64,000 bases of DNA from UBA935 sp031555615 (GCA_031555615.1 JAVBUF010000023.1:1-64000); one strand, 5' to 3'; positions 16,215 through 24,693 are shown, counted from the stretch's first letter. A program made the numbers and translations. Notes: generated by a model from the sequence alone, not told the origin.

Positions 16215-17525
16215 TTATTGTTTTTCATAAAACTGTACTCCTGCATTTGTCTCTTTATCATAGATGCGCGTACAGTTGCGGCCTGCCTTCCTGGCATCAT
16301 ACATGGCCTTATCAGCCTGTTCCAATAACTCCGTCAATTTTATCTTCTCATCCCTTCGGATGGCAATTCCCGTACTAATAGTAGTTTGTACCGGACCGTT
16401 CGCTTCCCGGTAGCTGGCAGCCGCCACTTCCTCACGAATCTCCTCAGCCAGCTTCCATGTGCCTGAAGTATCATAACCGGTCAAACCGATCAAAAAACCG
16501 GTGCCGTCGAATCGTCCGTAGACATGATTTATATCCAATTTCTTACGCATAATCTCCGATATCCTCAAAATGACATCATCACCCACAGCATGTCCAAACT
16601 CACCGTTTATTCTCTTAAGCCGGTCAATACTAAAGAGGATCACACTAAACATCACTTCCTGCTTACAGCAATATTCCAGCAGCCGGCCCGCCTCCTCCAT
16701 AAAATAACGCTTACTGTAAATACCGGTAAGTTCGTCAAATTTCGTTTCTTTAATGCGCTCTTCTTTTTCCTCGATTTCACGCAAATCCCGAATATAGGAA
16801 ACAATCACAAAATCATCCTCGGTTTCCAGTTTGACCATCGTTACCTCACAGGGAATTCCGTTTCCCGCTTTGTCCTCAATAATAAGTTCCTTACGCAGTC
16901 TTCCTTCTTCCCTGACTTTGTCAAAATAATTTCTAATTTCATCCGCCGACAGCTTCTCCTCCGGTTTTAACCTGGAAAATATATTTTTTACGCCTTTATC
17001 CAGATACTCTTCCTGAGAGTCGTATCCAAACAGCTTTAAGGATGCACTGTTGCAATCAATCAATTCATAACTGCTGTTTCTGAAATGACACCCCAAAGGA
17101 CAGGCATCCAGCATCGCCTGTCTGCGGATTCCCATAATTCTCTGCTGCTCGTTCATTCTTTCCAATTTGTGCTGAAATTCCTTTTGCTCGGTGATATCCA
17201 CCGAATGTTGAATATGTACCATTCTACCATCTATCCACGGGATTAAGCGGTCCGTATTTTGATAAAAGCGGCCGGTCAGAGTATTATGCTCCTCCCACGT
17301 AATCGGTTCCTCTTCAATTAGCTGCAAACGATAAACCGGACAAAACCCGCACACTTCCGTCATCCCCTTTTGCAGAACTTTCCAGCATATCTGTCCTTTC
17401 GCATCAACAACACCAAATTCCTGTTCCGCTTTCTTGTTGATAAAAAGAATTTCTCCGGTTTCAATATCCGACACATAGATCAGTGCATCAATATTGTCTA
17501 ATATCCGTTCCAAGTTTTCTGCCAT
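16215..17525 (-). CDS. PAS-PAS-GGDEF protein with degenerate GGDEF motif
   Basis: A soluble signalling protein of 436 residues. PAS 1 (about 5-115) carries conserved cysteines (CWKVLQKG...CGFCPVYRL). A short coiled segment and PAS 2 (about 135-260) follow, then a GGDEF fold (about 270-425) beginning FDELTGIYSKRYF. The fold keeps the first metal Asp (FSIDRLKRIN) and GHAVGDD, but the signature GGDEF reads DGTGF (GRFDGTGFLIG), losing the metal and catalytic Asp-Glu pair. It is therefore unlikely to make cyclic di-GMP and may bind GTP or a partner instead. There is no RxxD inhibitory site. It sits between the GH94 operon and a DUF3298 gene. Confidence 0.85.
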   Translation of the reverse strand: MAENLERILDNIDALIYVSDIETGEILFINKKAEQEFGVVDAKGQICWKVLQKGMTEVCGFCPVYRLQLIEEEPITWEEHNTLTGRFYQNTDRLIPWIDGRMVHIQHSVDITEQKEFQHKLERMNEQQRIMGIRRQAMLDACPLGCHFRNSSYELIDCNSASLKLFGYDSQEEYLDKGVKNIFSRLKPEEKLSADEIRNYFDKVREEGRLRKELIIEDKAGNGIPCEVTMVKLETEDDFVIVSYIRDLREIEEKEERIKETKFDELTGIYSKRYFMEEAGRLLEYCCKQEVMFSVILFSIDRLKRINGEFGHAVGDDVILRISEIMRKKLDINHVYGRFDGTGFLIGLTGYDTSGTWKLAEEIREEVAAASYREANGPVQTTISTGIAIRRDEKIKLTELLEQADKAMYDARKAGRNCTRIYDKETNAGVQFYEKQ

Positions 17526-17550
17526 ACTCGCTCTCCTTTGCTTTTCTTTT

Positions 17551-17579
17551 ATGGTAACTTATTTTTTGTATAGTGACAA
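17551..17579 (-). promoter_or_regulatory. Promoter of PAS-GGDEF gene
   Basis: TTGTCA (17574-17579), 17-bp spacer, TACCAT (17551-17556), about 25 bases upstream of the start codon. Confidence 0.6.
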
Positions 17580-17593
17580 TCTTTTTATGCAGT

Positions 17594-17630
17594 AAGAAAA
17601 AAGGTGCCAAAATAGTATTGACACCTTTGC
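17594..17630 (-). terminator. Terminator of DUF3298 gene
   Basis: Stem AAAGGTGTCAA/TTGGCACCTTT (one G-T pair, six-base loop) followed by T residues on the minus strand, eight bases after the stop codon. Confidence 0.85.
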
Positions 17631-17637
17631 ACAATTA

Positions 17638-18333
17638 TCAAACATTGTTTGCGTCACAGACCCGTGGATACGAAGGACCGCTTACAAAAGGGATCGAAAA
17701 TGTTACAATGCCACTGGAATGCGGGGCTATAGTCATTTCCTGATAGTAAAACTCCAACGACTTCCGGGTAATATAGAAATTCTGAGCACTAAAAAATTCC
17801 TTTGTCCGGCTTACATAATCGACAAAATAATTGCCTTCGTTATGGCTGATCTGCCAGGAAATCTGCAAATTAATCTCATGAAGAATGATTTCCTGATAGT
17901 CCATTGAGCCTGCAAATAAATCTTCCAAAGAGAGAAAACATTCACTTTTCAGGTTCCAATTATCCGAAGTCTGTTTTTTACTGCCGTTGGCTCCGCCCGT
18001 ATAGCTGCTTTCATCCATATAAAGGCTCAAAACGCAATCCCGGTTATTCGTAATGGTATAGTCCGAGTAAAACTCATGCTCATGAAACGGATATCCCATC
18101 TCATTGGACGTTTGATAACTTAAAACTGCCTCTCTGTAATATGTGGTTTTACAAAGTTCCACCAATAAATCCGCTTTACTTTTGTAATAGGTATTCAGCC
18201 TTCCTGCAAAAAGGGATACTCCCACGGCCGAAAACTGCGGGTATATTACAGAATATTTCAGAACCGGTGTATTGTCAAAATACAATTCGTCACTCTGCTC
18301 AAATTCACTTGTAAAAAGCATAAAGTTTTCCAT
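17638..18333 (-). CDS. DUF4163/DUF3298 domain protein (RsiV/PdaC-like), cytoplasmic form
   Basis: A 231-residue protein. Residues 20-100 resemble DUF4163 (YSVIYPQFSAV...LNTYYKSKAD), and 100-225 are the DUF3298 part with the marker SSYTGGANGSKKQTSDNWNL (the family's yTGGAHG loop). Such domains occur in lysozyme-binding anti-sigma factor RsiV and in deacetylase PdaC, normally outside the cell. This copy has no signal peptide or membrane anchor, which is unusual. The start follows GTAGGAGGTAGGT. It is a single-gene unit bounded by a terminator. Ligand unknown. Confidence 0.8.
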   Translation of the reverse strand: MENFMLFTSEFEQSDELYFDNTPVLKYSVIYPQFSAVGVSLFAGRLNTYYKSKADLLVELCKTTYYREAVLSYQTSNEMGYPFHEHEFYSDYTITNNRDCVLSLYMDESSYTGGANGSKKQTSDNWNLKSECFLSLEDLFAGSMDYQEIILHEINLQISWQISHNEGNYFVDYVSRTKEFFSAQNFYITRKSLEFYYQEMTIAPHSSGIVTFSIPFVSGPSYPRVCDANNV

Positions 18334-18411
18334 ATACCTACCTCCTACTTGTAGTATATGGAAAACTCTTGTCTTACTCTCATATGAAATGGTACTGTTA
18401 ATACATTATTA

Positions 18412-18915
18412 TCAATTTCTGCCGCAGCACTTCTTATATTTTTTGCCGCTGCCGCAAGGACAGGGATCATTGGGGTACACTTTATCGCCTTTTACCACGG
18501 TACTGGACAATTTCTGTTCACGATACAGCTCTTTACGCTTTTCCTCGTCTAAAACCGCTTCCCATTCAGGAAGCTCGTACAGCCAGTCTGCGCTTGCCCC
18601 CACCATATTTTTATATAACAGTTCTTTATCAATGCCCAAGCTTACCTGTGTATCCTCTTCCATCTCTTCAATGGGATTGGCCTCCTTCAAGCTGTCATTG
18701 ATACCATCCAGAAAACCGGTCATGGTCATAATATCAACTTCATATTTTTCGGCCAGTTCTTTTACCGTTCCGGTAACTGCCTGATCGGGATTTTGCAGCA
18801 ACTGTGCATAGATTTCCTTTTCCTGTTCAAAATAAGTTGTCCATAATCTTTGCAAATCGCCTTTATTTGCTGTCTCGGAATAGGCCATGTCACGCCATTT
18901 TTTAAGTAATGCCAT
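18412..18915 (-). CDS. SEC-C zinc-binding motif protein
   Basis: A 167-residue soluble protein ending in DPCPCGSGKKYKKCCGRN, the SEC-C motif that coordinates zinc and in SecA contacts SecB and ribosomes. The N-terminal 140 residues are helical and acidic (EEMEEDTQVSLGID) and belong to a family of short SEC-C proteins common in Clostridia. It has its own promoter. The function of stand-alone SEC-C proteins is not settled. Confidence 0.9.
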   Translation of the reverse strand: MALLKKWRDMAYSETANKGDLQRLWTTYFEQEKEIYAQLLQNPDQAVTGTVKELAEKYEVDIMTMTGFLDGINDSLKEANPIEEMEEDTQVSLGIDKELLYKNMVGASADWLYELPEWEAVLDEEKRKELYREQKLSSTVVKGDKVYPNDPCPCGSGKKYKKCCGRN

Positions 18916-18952
18916 CGTTAATTACCACCTTTGTACTTTATTTTACATGGAT

Positions 18953-18981
18953 AGTATATAATATTTTGGAGAAAATGTAAA
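18953..18981 (-). promoter_or_regulatory. Promoter of SEC-C protein gene
   Basis: TTTACA (18976-18981), 17-bp spacer, TATACT (18953-18958), with the gene 38 bases downstream. Confidence 0.8.
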
Positions 18982-19057
18982 TTTTTTTATTTTTTGTGTA
19001 TAAAGCGGTTTTATCAGGCCATACTATGATTAATCAATGGATCCCCCTCCTTTGATA

Positions 19058-19158
19058 GATTCAAACATTGGTTTGAGTTTTACACCCGATAAATTGAATA
19101 CTTATCCTCCCCTTAAGTATTTCCCCGCCATGGATGTGGCGGGGAATTCTTTTTTAGT
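19058..19158 (+). other. Three consecutive hairpins ending in a T-run (possible structured RNA or terminator cluster)
   Basis: In the 320-base gap between the SEC-C gene and the ATPase gene, the plus strand has three inverted repeats in a row: TTCAAAC/GTTTGAG (19060-19078), AATACTTA/TAAGTATT (19096-19120), and TTCCCCGCC/GGCGGGGAA (about 19120-19146), the last followed by TTCTTTTTT. The final unit looks like an intrinsic terminator on the plus strand, yet no plus-strand gene lies upstream and no convincing plus promoter was found. Confidence 0.55.
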
Positions 19159-19238
19159 CTTCCTCCAAAGCATCTGCCTGGATTTGAGAAATCCATATTT
19201 TCCCATCATACCACCATAAATAGCATCTCTTTCCCACT

Positions 19239-20498
19239 CTATATATACCAATAAGGAATCTGTAAAATATTCTCCCTCAATGCTCCCGGTGCTGGGCACA
19301 TACATATAACCGCCCCCATTCCGCGCTTCTTTTCTGGTATATCATCCAGTATTTGGAAGGCAGAAGTCATATCTGACGTCACTTTACTATTTTGTTTGAT
19401 TTCAATTGGATAGAGAACACCATCTTGTTCAATAATAAAATCGATTTCCGCCTCTTCTATTACGATCTCTCCATTCTTCCTGGCCTTTTTCTTATCTTTC
19501 CCTCTATAATAGGATACAAAATAGCGATAATCCATCCCACAGTTAGAGTAACTTTTTAAAATTTCCGATATCACAAATGTCTCAAAAAATGCTCCACTCA
19601 TGGCACCATTCGCCAGGGTTTCAGCCGTCAACCACCTTGTTAGATATGCAGCAAGACCTGTATCTCTAAAATACATCTTGGGCGTTTTAATAGCTCGTTT
19701 TAGTACATTAGATGAAAATGGTTCTAATATATAGATGATGCCAGAAGATTCCAATATTGAAATCCAGTTCTTAATTGTATTAGCATCTTTCCCAATCTCG
19801 TCTGCAATGTTTGAGTAATTCAGCATTTGACCTGTTCTAGCCGCACATGCAATCATAAATCTCCGAAAAATATCCAGGTCTTGAACTGCAGCTAATTCTC
19901 TTACATCACGTTCCAGATAGGTTTTAATATAACTTGCAAAAAATAAAGACCAATCAGCCTCAGTATCTTGTAATGCCGGATAACCACCGCGATGTATAAT
20001 ATCCCATATGTTTCCTGGATTTTTTGCATTTTCTTTCCGTATTTTCAAATAATCAAATGTTGGCAGAAATGGATCAGTACATGTACATCTTAGTATTTCC
20101 CGTAATGATAATGGTGCTAACTCCAAAATCGCAATCCTTCCAGCCATAGAGTCTGAAACCATATCCATTAATTTAAAAGGCTGCGATCCTGAAAGAAAGA
20201 ATAATCCATTTTCCTCATTTTGATCACATATCATTTTGATATATCGAAATAAGGAAGGGACATACTGTATCTCATCAAAAAATATTGGCGGTTCATTCAT
20301 CATCATAAACATATCCGGATTATTTTTAGCTTGATCTTCCACAAAAGGATCATCGAATGTAATCTCTTTTCTCTCTGGATACATTGTCTTTATTATTGTA
20401 GATTTACCGGTTTGTCTTGCACCCGTGACAAGTACTGCTTTAAAAGTCTTTGAGGATTTCTCAATGATATCTTCAATTGTTCTATGAATATATTTCAT
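19239..20498 (-). CDS. AAA ATPase with DUF4143 domain, copy 1
   Basis: A 419-residue protein. The N-terminal ATPase has Walker A (GARQTGKS, about 29-36), Walker B (PIFFDEIQYVP) and sensor region (FFLSGSQPFKLM). A winged-helix-like part (about 215-260) and the C-terminal DUF4143 domain with a nuclease-like core (EAEIDFIIEQDGVLYPIEIKQNSK) follow. These ATPases are abundant in anaerobes; their substrate is unknown. The start is the ATG at 20498, with GGAGAGG eight bases ahead. It has its own promoter and lies beside a decayed locus, suggesting an accessory region. The second copy at 31580 belongs to a different subgroup. Confidence 0.87.
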   Translation of the reverse strand: MKYIHRTIEDIIEKSSKTFKAVLVTGARQTGKSTIIKTMYPERKEITFDDPFVEDQAKNNPDMFMMMNEPPIFFDEIQYVPSLFRYIKMICDQNEENGLFFLSGSQPFKLMDMVSDSMAGRIAILELAPLSLREILRCTCTDPFLPTFDYLKIRKENAKNPGNIWDIIHRGGYPALQDTEADWSLFFASYIKTYLERDVRELAAVQDLDIFRRFMIACAARTGQMLNYSNIADEIGKDANTIKNWISILESSGIIYILEPFSSNVLKRAIKTPKMYFRDTGLAAYLTRWLTAETLANGAMSGAFFETFVISEILKSYSNCGMDYRYFVSYYRGKDKKKARKNGEIVIEEAEIDFIIEQDGVLYPIEIKQNSKVTSDMTSAFQILDDIPEKKRGMGAVICMCPAPGALRENILQIPYWYI

Positions 20499-20550
20499 AT
20501 CTATCACCTCTCCTTTTGACTAATCCTGAATTCGATTCTGTATTAGTCAT

Positions 20551-20580
20551 ATTATATCACAAAACAAATAATTTACACAA
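20551..20580 (-). promoter_or_regulatory. Promoter of ATPase copy 1
   Basis: TTGTGT (20575-20580), 18-bp spacer, TATAAT (20551-20556). Confidence 0.7.
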
Positions 20581-20619
20581 TCCCCAAGTGACTTTGTTTC
20601 AATATTGACACAAAATTGC

Positions 20620-21482
20620 TCAAGGGGAAGGCTCTTCAAACAAGCTGCTTATTTCAAGCGGCGGAGTTTCCATGCTTCTTCTGGCTTCTCGGGTCTGCTC
20701 CAGCTTACGCCATGCTGTGGAGTGGTCTTTGTGTGTCATTCTGACCAGGGCAATTTCAAATTCACTTTTGAGATATTGATAAGAGAGGGGGAACAGTCTT
20801 TTAAGGTTCTTTTTTTGCCGGATTCAAATACCGCTTCAAACATGTGAGCAACTGTCTCTGCCGGAAGCATTTCGTTTGAGCTCTTCCAGTATTCGGCTCC
20901 ATGTCCGAACATTCCGCTTACCGAGCCTTTTGTAATACCATCAATAATATCTGATATGTCATCCATTTTGGTTTGATTTAATTCCCGATCACCTGAAGGG
21001 AGTATTTTCCGGCCGCTTACACTTCTGCTGTGTGCGTAAGTTTTATATTCCTGATGCAAAAGGATCCATAGCTTTTTTTACTGTACCATTCATTGGGGAG
21101 GGCATCATCCAGATAATGTCCCAGTTCATGATACAATATTGCTGCTCCACCATGCCTTATTATCATCTCATCATCCGTATCTAAGCCTGCCTGGGTATCT
21201 GCATGTACTGTACTCATAACCACCTGCTTTATATCCGGATCATTATTATTGATATAATATTGGCTTAAATCATTAGTTCCCCGTCCGGGATTGGGCGGGG
21301 AACTCTTTTTTATTCTCAGAAGGTCTTTATTTACGGGCTTTTAGCTTCTGTCATCATAGGTTCATCTATATCATTGATACCATCTCATCAAAGTAATGCA
21401 AATAATTTTCATTTCTGCCACCATGTACACTTTGATACTGGTTAACGTTATTACCGCATTCATATAGCTTTGCTTTGGGCAC
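20620..21482 (-). pseudogene. Decayed gene with HELGH metallopeptidase-like C-terminal domain
   Basis: Coding text survives on the minus strand in three frames. In order: VPKAKLYECGNNVNQYQS (from GTG 21482), then NDIDEPMMTEA, KKSSPPNPGRGTNDLSQYY, AAILYHELGHYLDDALPN (about 21100), GMFGHGAEYWKSSNEMLP, and NLKRLFPLSYQYLKSEFEI, ending at TGA 20620-20622. HELGH is a zincin motif. The GHGAEYW and LFPLSYQY neighbourhood resembles metallopeptidase-like domains at the C-termini of phage minor-head or toxin-type proteins (inference). Frame breaks near 21379, 21333, 21050 and 20807 can each be repaired by one added base in a short homopolymer. Not translatable as one protein now. Confidence 0.7.
21272..21318 (+). 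other. GC-rich hairpin with T-run, related to the one at 19120
   Basis: The stem GTTCCCCG/CGGGGAAC is followed on the plus strand by TCTTTTTTA. The flanks also match the 19120 element (CTTAA before the stem, the same T-run after). It lies inside the decayed metallopeptidase-like gene, antisense to it, with no plus-strand gene upstream. Confidence 0.6.
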
Positions 21483-21497
21483 TGGTGGACTAGCTCA

Positions 21498-22084
21498 TTA
21501 TTCTTTTTTATTAACCAGATCATAAAACTTCTTTAAATCTTCATTCAAAAAATCGGAGTCAAAAATATTTCCCGATGCATTCTTTTCCATGATGCTTTTC
21601 AAAAATGTTTCCTGAGTAGAGCAATCACTTTTCTCAAATACCTCTGACAACTTTGTTTCCGCCATTCGGCGACTCCAATTGTTATGTGCAATATGACTTT
21701 GTTCCATTGGAGATATTCCTGACTTATCGGGAGAATACAAAAACTCTCTTGCCTGCCTCCATAATTCGATCAGTTTTCCCCCAATTTCAGACAGTCTTTT
21801 TTTTGCACTCGCTGTTTTGTGTTTCATATATTCTTGATTAACTGTATGTAGTTCATCATCCGCTTCTTCTATCTCTTTATACAATTCTGGATATCTTTGT
21901 TTTAGTACCTCACGTGGATCATCCATTCCTTCTACCATCGGCCCTTGCTCAATATTAAATAATACTTTCCCATTTTGTCCTACTTTTCCATTCATGCCAT
22001 ATTGGGCTATTTTTGTCATTGCCGACAAAAAAGATTTTGATTGTTCCGCATCCAGATGATTTTGGAATTTATATTAATTGGCAC
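21498..22084 (-). pseudogene. Frameshifted gene, partner of the decayed metallopeptidase-like gene
   Basis: An open stretch of about 185 codons ends at TAA 21498-21500. Coding continues upstream of its first ATG as FQNHLDAEQSKSFLSAMTKI, but that frame meets a stop at about 22074. A GTG at 22082-22084 with an ideal AGGAGGG site six bases away starts PINI in the neighbouring frame; one extra A in the AAA at about 22068 would join them. The protein would be soluble, helical and charged (YKEIEEADDELHTVNQEYMKHKT) with no recognised domain. It lies 15 bases upstream of the metallopeptidase-like remnant, so the two were probably one operon. Confidence 0.65.
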
Positions 22085-22152
22085 TGTACTCCCTCCTACT
22101 TTATATGATTTTACAGGGCTGTTAGCAACCACTCAGGTGCCTGTAATTCACT

Positions 22153-23304
22153 TTACACAGCCGGTCGCACAATTCCGTTTTTCCCCAGCGGAATCTCTTT
22201 ATCCAGCCCAACAAACTTACCATCCTGCTGCCACAGGACTTCCTTTACAAATTGATATTTCTCCATATCCCAGGTTTTAAAATCATCCTCTACCAGTCCA
22301 CCGGTATCGTGGGAATTGGGATTAAAGCACCAGAATGTATGGTGCAGTTTATAATTACCGATCAGAGTCCGCATATGATGTAGCCAGGTCAGATTGGGTT
22401 CTTCCATAAATCCGCCCCATTCACCGATCAGCAGCGGCGCTGTCTGATTTTCATAAATGAACATCCAGGCATCCCGCCAGTAATCCTGATATAAGCTTTC
22501 ATAATTGTAACCTTCTTTAAACCAGGGCTGGACATAAACTGCCGGTCCATAATCATGAGGTGAATAAACCAGCTTATTCTGATATTGCCCCAAATCAATG
22601 GGATGGTCCTTCACGGGGATCAGATTGCCTCCCCACCAACTGTTCTTGCCCTGATAGTGTTCGATTCCCTCCACCATGATCAGGACATGGGGATTCTGCT
22701 CCAACACTTTTGCCGCCGCCTCTTGGGCGACATATTTCCAGTTATTGCTGTCTTTACTGCCATCCCATTTGGCATAGGCTACTTCTGTGGGCTGGCCATG
22801 GGGTTCGTTTTTCAGATCATACGCAATGATGGTGTCTTCTTCTGCATACCTTTTGGCCATCCACACCAGTGCAGAGTAATAATCTTCAACAGTAAAATCA
22901 TCCTTATACCACAGTCCGTACATATGCCCCATATTGCTGCTTTCGGCACTGTGGATATCGATCATGATCTTCATGCCGTTTTGTTTACATCCGGCTACCG
23001 CCCGGTCAAATATTTCCAGACTGTTCAGTCCCCGCAGTTCCGGATTGATCTCCGTATCCACTTTTGCTTCCGGATAGGTATTGTTCTGCCAGGCCTTGAT
23101 CAACTCCACTGAAAAGGGAATCCGCAGCAGATTAAAGCCATGGTCGGCAATACCGGCCAGGGTTTCGGTCATATTCACTGACCGGAGACCATCAAAGGCA
23201 TTGGTTCCGGTATTATATCCAAACCAGTTGACACCGGTGATCCATACTTCGTTCCCGGATGCATCCACGATTTTATTATCCTTCACAAAAAACCAGTCGC
23301 CCAT
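22153..23304 (-). CDS. GH5 beta-glycosidase, intracellular
   Basis: A 383-residue (beta/alpha)8 glycoside hydrolase. The acid/base is Glu167 in YDLKNEPHG and the nucleophile Glu295 in LLIGEWGG. Other family marks are NLLRIPFS, IMIDIHS and SPHDYG. There is no signal peptide: the protein starts MGDWFFVKDNKIVDASGNEV, already inside the catalytic fold. Secreted endoglucanases of this family normally carry one, so this enzyme probably cuts imported cello- or manno-oligosaccharides. It is last in a three-gene unit (hydrolase, Dabb, GH5) with gaps of 22-24 bases. Exact substrate cannot be read. Confidence 0.88.
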   Translation of the reverse strand: MGDWFFVKDNKIVDASGNEVWITGVNWFGYNTGTNAFDGLRSVNMTETLAGIADHGFNLLRIPFSVELIKAWQNNTYPEAKVDTEINPELRGLNSLEIFDRAVAGCKQNGMKIMIDIHSAESSNMGHMYGLWYKDDFTVEDYYSALVWMAKRYAEEDTIIAYDLKNEPHGQPTEVAYAKWDGSKDSNNWKYVAQEAAAKVLEQNPHVLIMVEGIEHYQGKNSWWGGNLIPVKDHPIDLGQYQNKLVYSPHDYGPAVYVQPWFKEGYNYESLYQDYWRDAWMFIYENQTAPLLIGEWGGFMEEPNLTWLHHMRTLIGNYKLHHTFWCFNPNSHDTGGLVEDDFKTWDMEKYQFVKEVLWQQDGKFVGLDKEIPLGKNGIVRPAV

Positions 23305-23328
23305 ATCCTCCCACTCCTTTTCGCTTTA

Positions 23329-23628
23329 CTATTCGCAATAGTCTATGCAAACCCGGTTTTTTACTACCGTGCGCACAAATGCCGCGGCTTTTTGATGCTC
23401 CGGATGGATCTGATAAGCCGCCAGCGCCTCTTCACTTTCCAACAGACTGTTCAATATAATATCTTTGTTCCCGCTGGGGAGTATTTCCGTATAAACCTTA
23501 ATCTCAATCAGTCCGTCGATAACCCCGGCAAGTCCTTCCAGTACCTCCTTCACCTTCAGCGCATTGGCCTGATTTTCCTCTGGAGAAAAACCATCTCCAT
23601 AATTCCATGTCACAATATGTCTAACCAT
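23329..23628 (-). CDS. Dabb (stress-responsive alpha/beta barrel) protein
   Basis: A 99-residue protein of the dimeric alpha-beta barrel class: it begins MVRHIVTWNYGDG and has the family's LPSGNKDIILNSLLESEEALAAYQIHPEH core, with HPEHQKAAAFVR at the C-terminal helix. Dabb proteins bind or modify small hydrophobic molecules in some lineages, but in bacteria the role is mostly unknown. It lies between an alpha/beta hydrolase and GH5, all likely on one transcript. Confidence 0.87.
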   Translation of the reverse strand: MVRHIVTWNYGDGFSPEENQANALKVKEVLEGLAGVIDGLIEIKVYTEILPSGNKDIILNSLLESEEALAAYQIHPEHQKAAAFVRTVVKNRVCIDYCE

Positions 23629-23650
23629 TTTTACCTCCTGTTTTCTTATT

Positions 23651-24625
23651 CTATCTAATTGTTTTTAAGCTTTCTGCAAAAATCTCATCCATTCCTCTGG
23701 TACCCGGAATATGACCATTGCTTTCTATTCTTTTGAAACTGAGATTGGGATTTCCGCTTGATTCCACAAATACCGAAACTGCCTTCGTACAAGTCACAAT
23801 ATCCGTACCGCCTTGTAATATTCGATAGGGTACCTTTATATTTTGAAGGGTATCTTCTATATCAATCTGAATTAATTGTTCCCATAAGCTTCTATTTTTC
23901 ATATAGCCATTTTTTATTATTGCAACAAAGTCCTTGAAAGTATAATCGGGACCGGTCAGCAAACCCTTGATAAATTTGCCGATGGGCATTTTTCCGCCCG
24001 ACCTGCTCTGATATCCTTCCGTATATTTACGGATATATGCCGCCATTTTCTTGACATCTTCCTGCTTCGGAACAAAGTCCCTCTTGGTGGTTTGGATTTG
24101 CTCCAAATACTGCCGAGCTTTGCTTGGTATCCGAGCCTGACCAAGCTCTTTGTATACTTCCTCATTAAAAAAAAGATTTTTGATTATTTGCCCATATACC
24201 AGCACGTTATCAATCAATTCCGGAACCCTTGCTGCCGCTTTGGCCGCCAAAAGCGATCCCCAAGATGTTCCTTGTAAAATCAGCTGGTTGCCGGGAAATT
24301 CTTTGTGCAGTTCCTTTATTAAATCGACCGTCATATCCACATAATTTTCAACTGAAAAACGATCATCGATCACATAATTATTAATGCCGCATCCCAACTG
24401 ATCCCAATATACCATAATGAACCGATCGGTATATTCCGGAAAAAGTCCTCTGCATCCTGCCGAAAAAGGGATCGGCATCCCAGGCCCGCCATGAAGTGTT
24501 ATCAGCACCGGTAATGTCCGGTTTTTCCCTTCCAATAGTATCTTCTGTTTATATCCGCCCAATTGGTATATTGCCATTTTTGATACTTGGTTGGTGGCAA
24601 TAATCGCCTTCCTTTTTTTATCCAT
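23651..24625 (-). CDS. Alpha/beta hydrolase, prolyl-iminopeptidase-like
   Basis: A 324-residue alpha/beta hydrolase. The oxyanion motif HGGPGMP (about 45-51), VYWDQLGCG, the nucleophile elbow GTSWGS (Ser about 121) and a C-terminal ESNGHIPG His (about 308) outline the Ser-Asp-His triad. The HGGPG and WDQ(L/R)G signatures are typical of family S33 prolyl aminopeptidases. The cap domain (about 140-240) is long and Lys-rich. Cytoplasmic, no signal peptide. First gene of the hydrolase-Dabb-GH5 unit; peptide or ester specificity is open. Confidence 0.83.
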   Translation of the reverse strand: MDKKRKAIIATNQVSKMAIYQLGGYKQKILLEGKNRTLPVLITLHGGPGMPIPFSAGCRGLFPEYTDRFIMVYWDQLGCGINNYVIDDRFSVENYVDMTVDLIKELHKEFPGNQLILQGTSWGSLLAAKAAARVPELIDNVLVYGQIIKNLFFNEEVYKELGQARIPSKARQYLEQIQTTKRDFVPKQEDVKKMAAYIRKYTEGYQSRSGGKMPIGKFIKGLLTGPDYTFKDFVAIIKNGYMKNRSLWEQLIQIDIEDTLQNIKVPYRILQGGTDIVTCTKAVSVFVESSGNPNLSFKRIESNGHIPGTRGMDEIFAESLKTIR

Positions 24626-24693
24626 CCTTTCCTCCTGCTGTACTCTTCTTCAACCACACATTTTTAAAAATTATATCACATCCCCGCTTCAGA

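Noticed and set aside
19102..19305. A 67-codon minus-strand frame at the end of the ATPase gene
   Set aside because: It overlaps the ATPase 3' end in another frame, and its last part is only the translation of the GC hairpin.
20736..21223. Two overlapping short minus-strand frames taken as separate small proteins
   Set aside because: They are parts of one decayed metallopeptidase-like gene split by a one-base frameshift.
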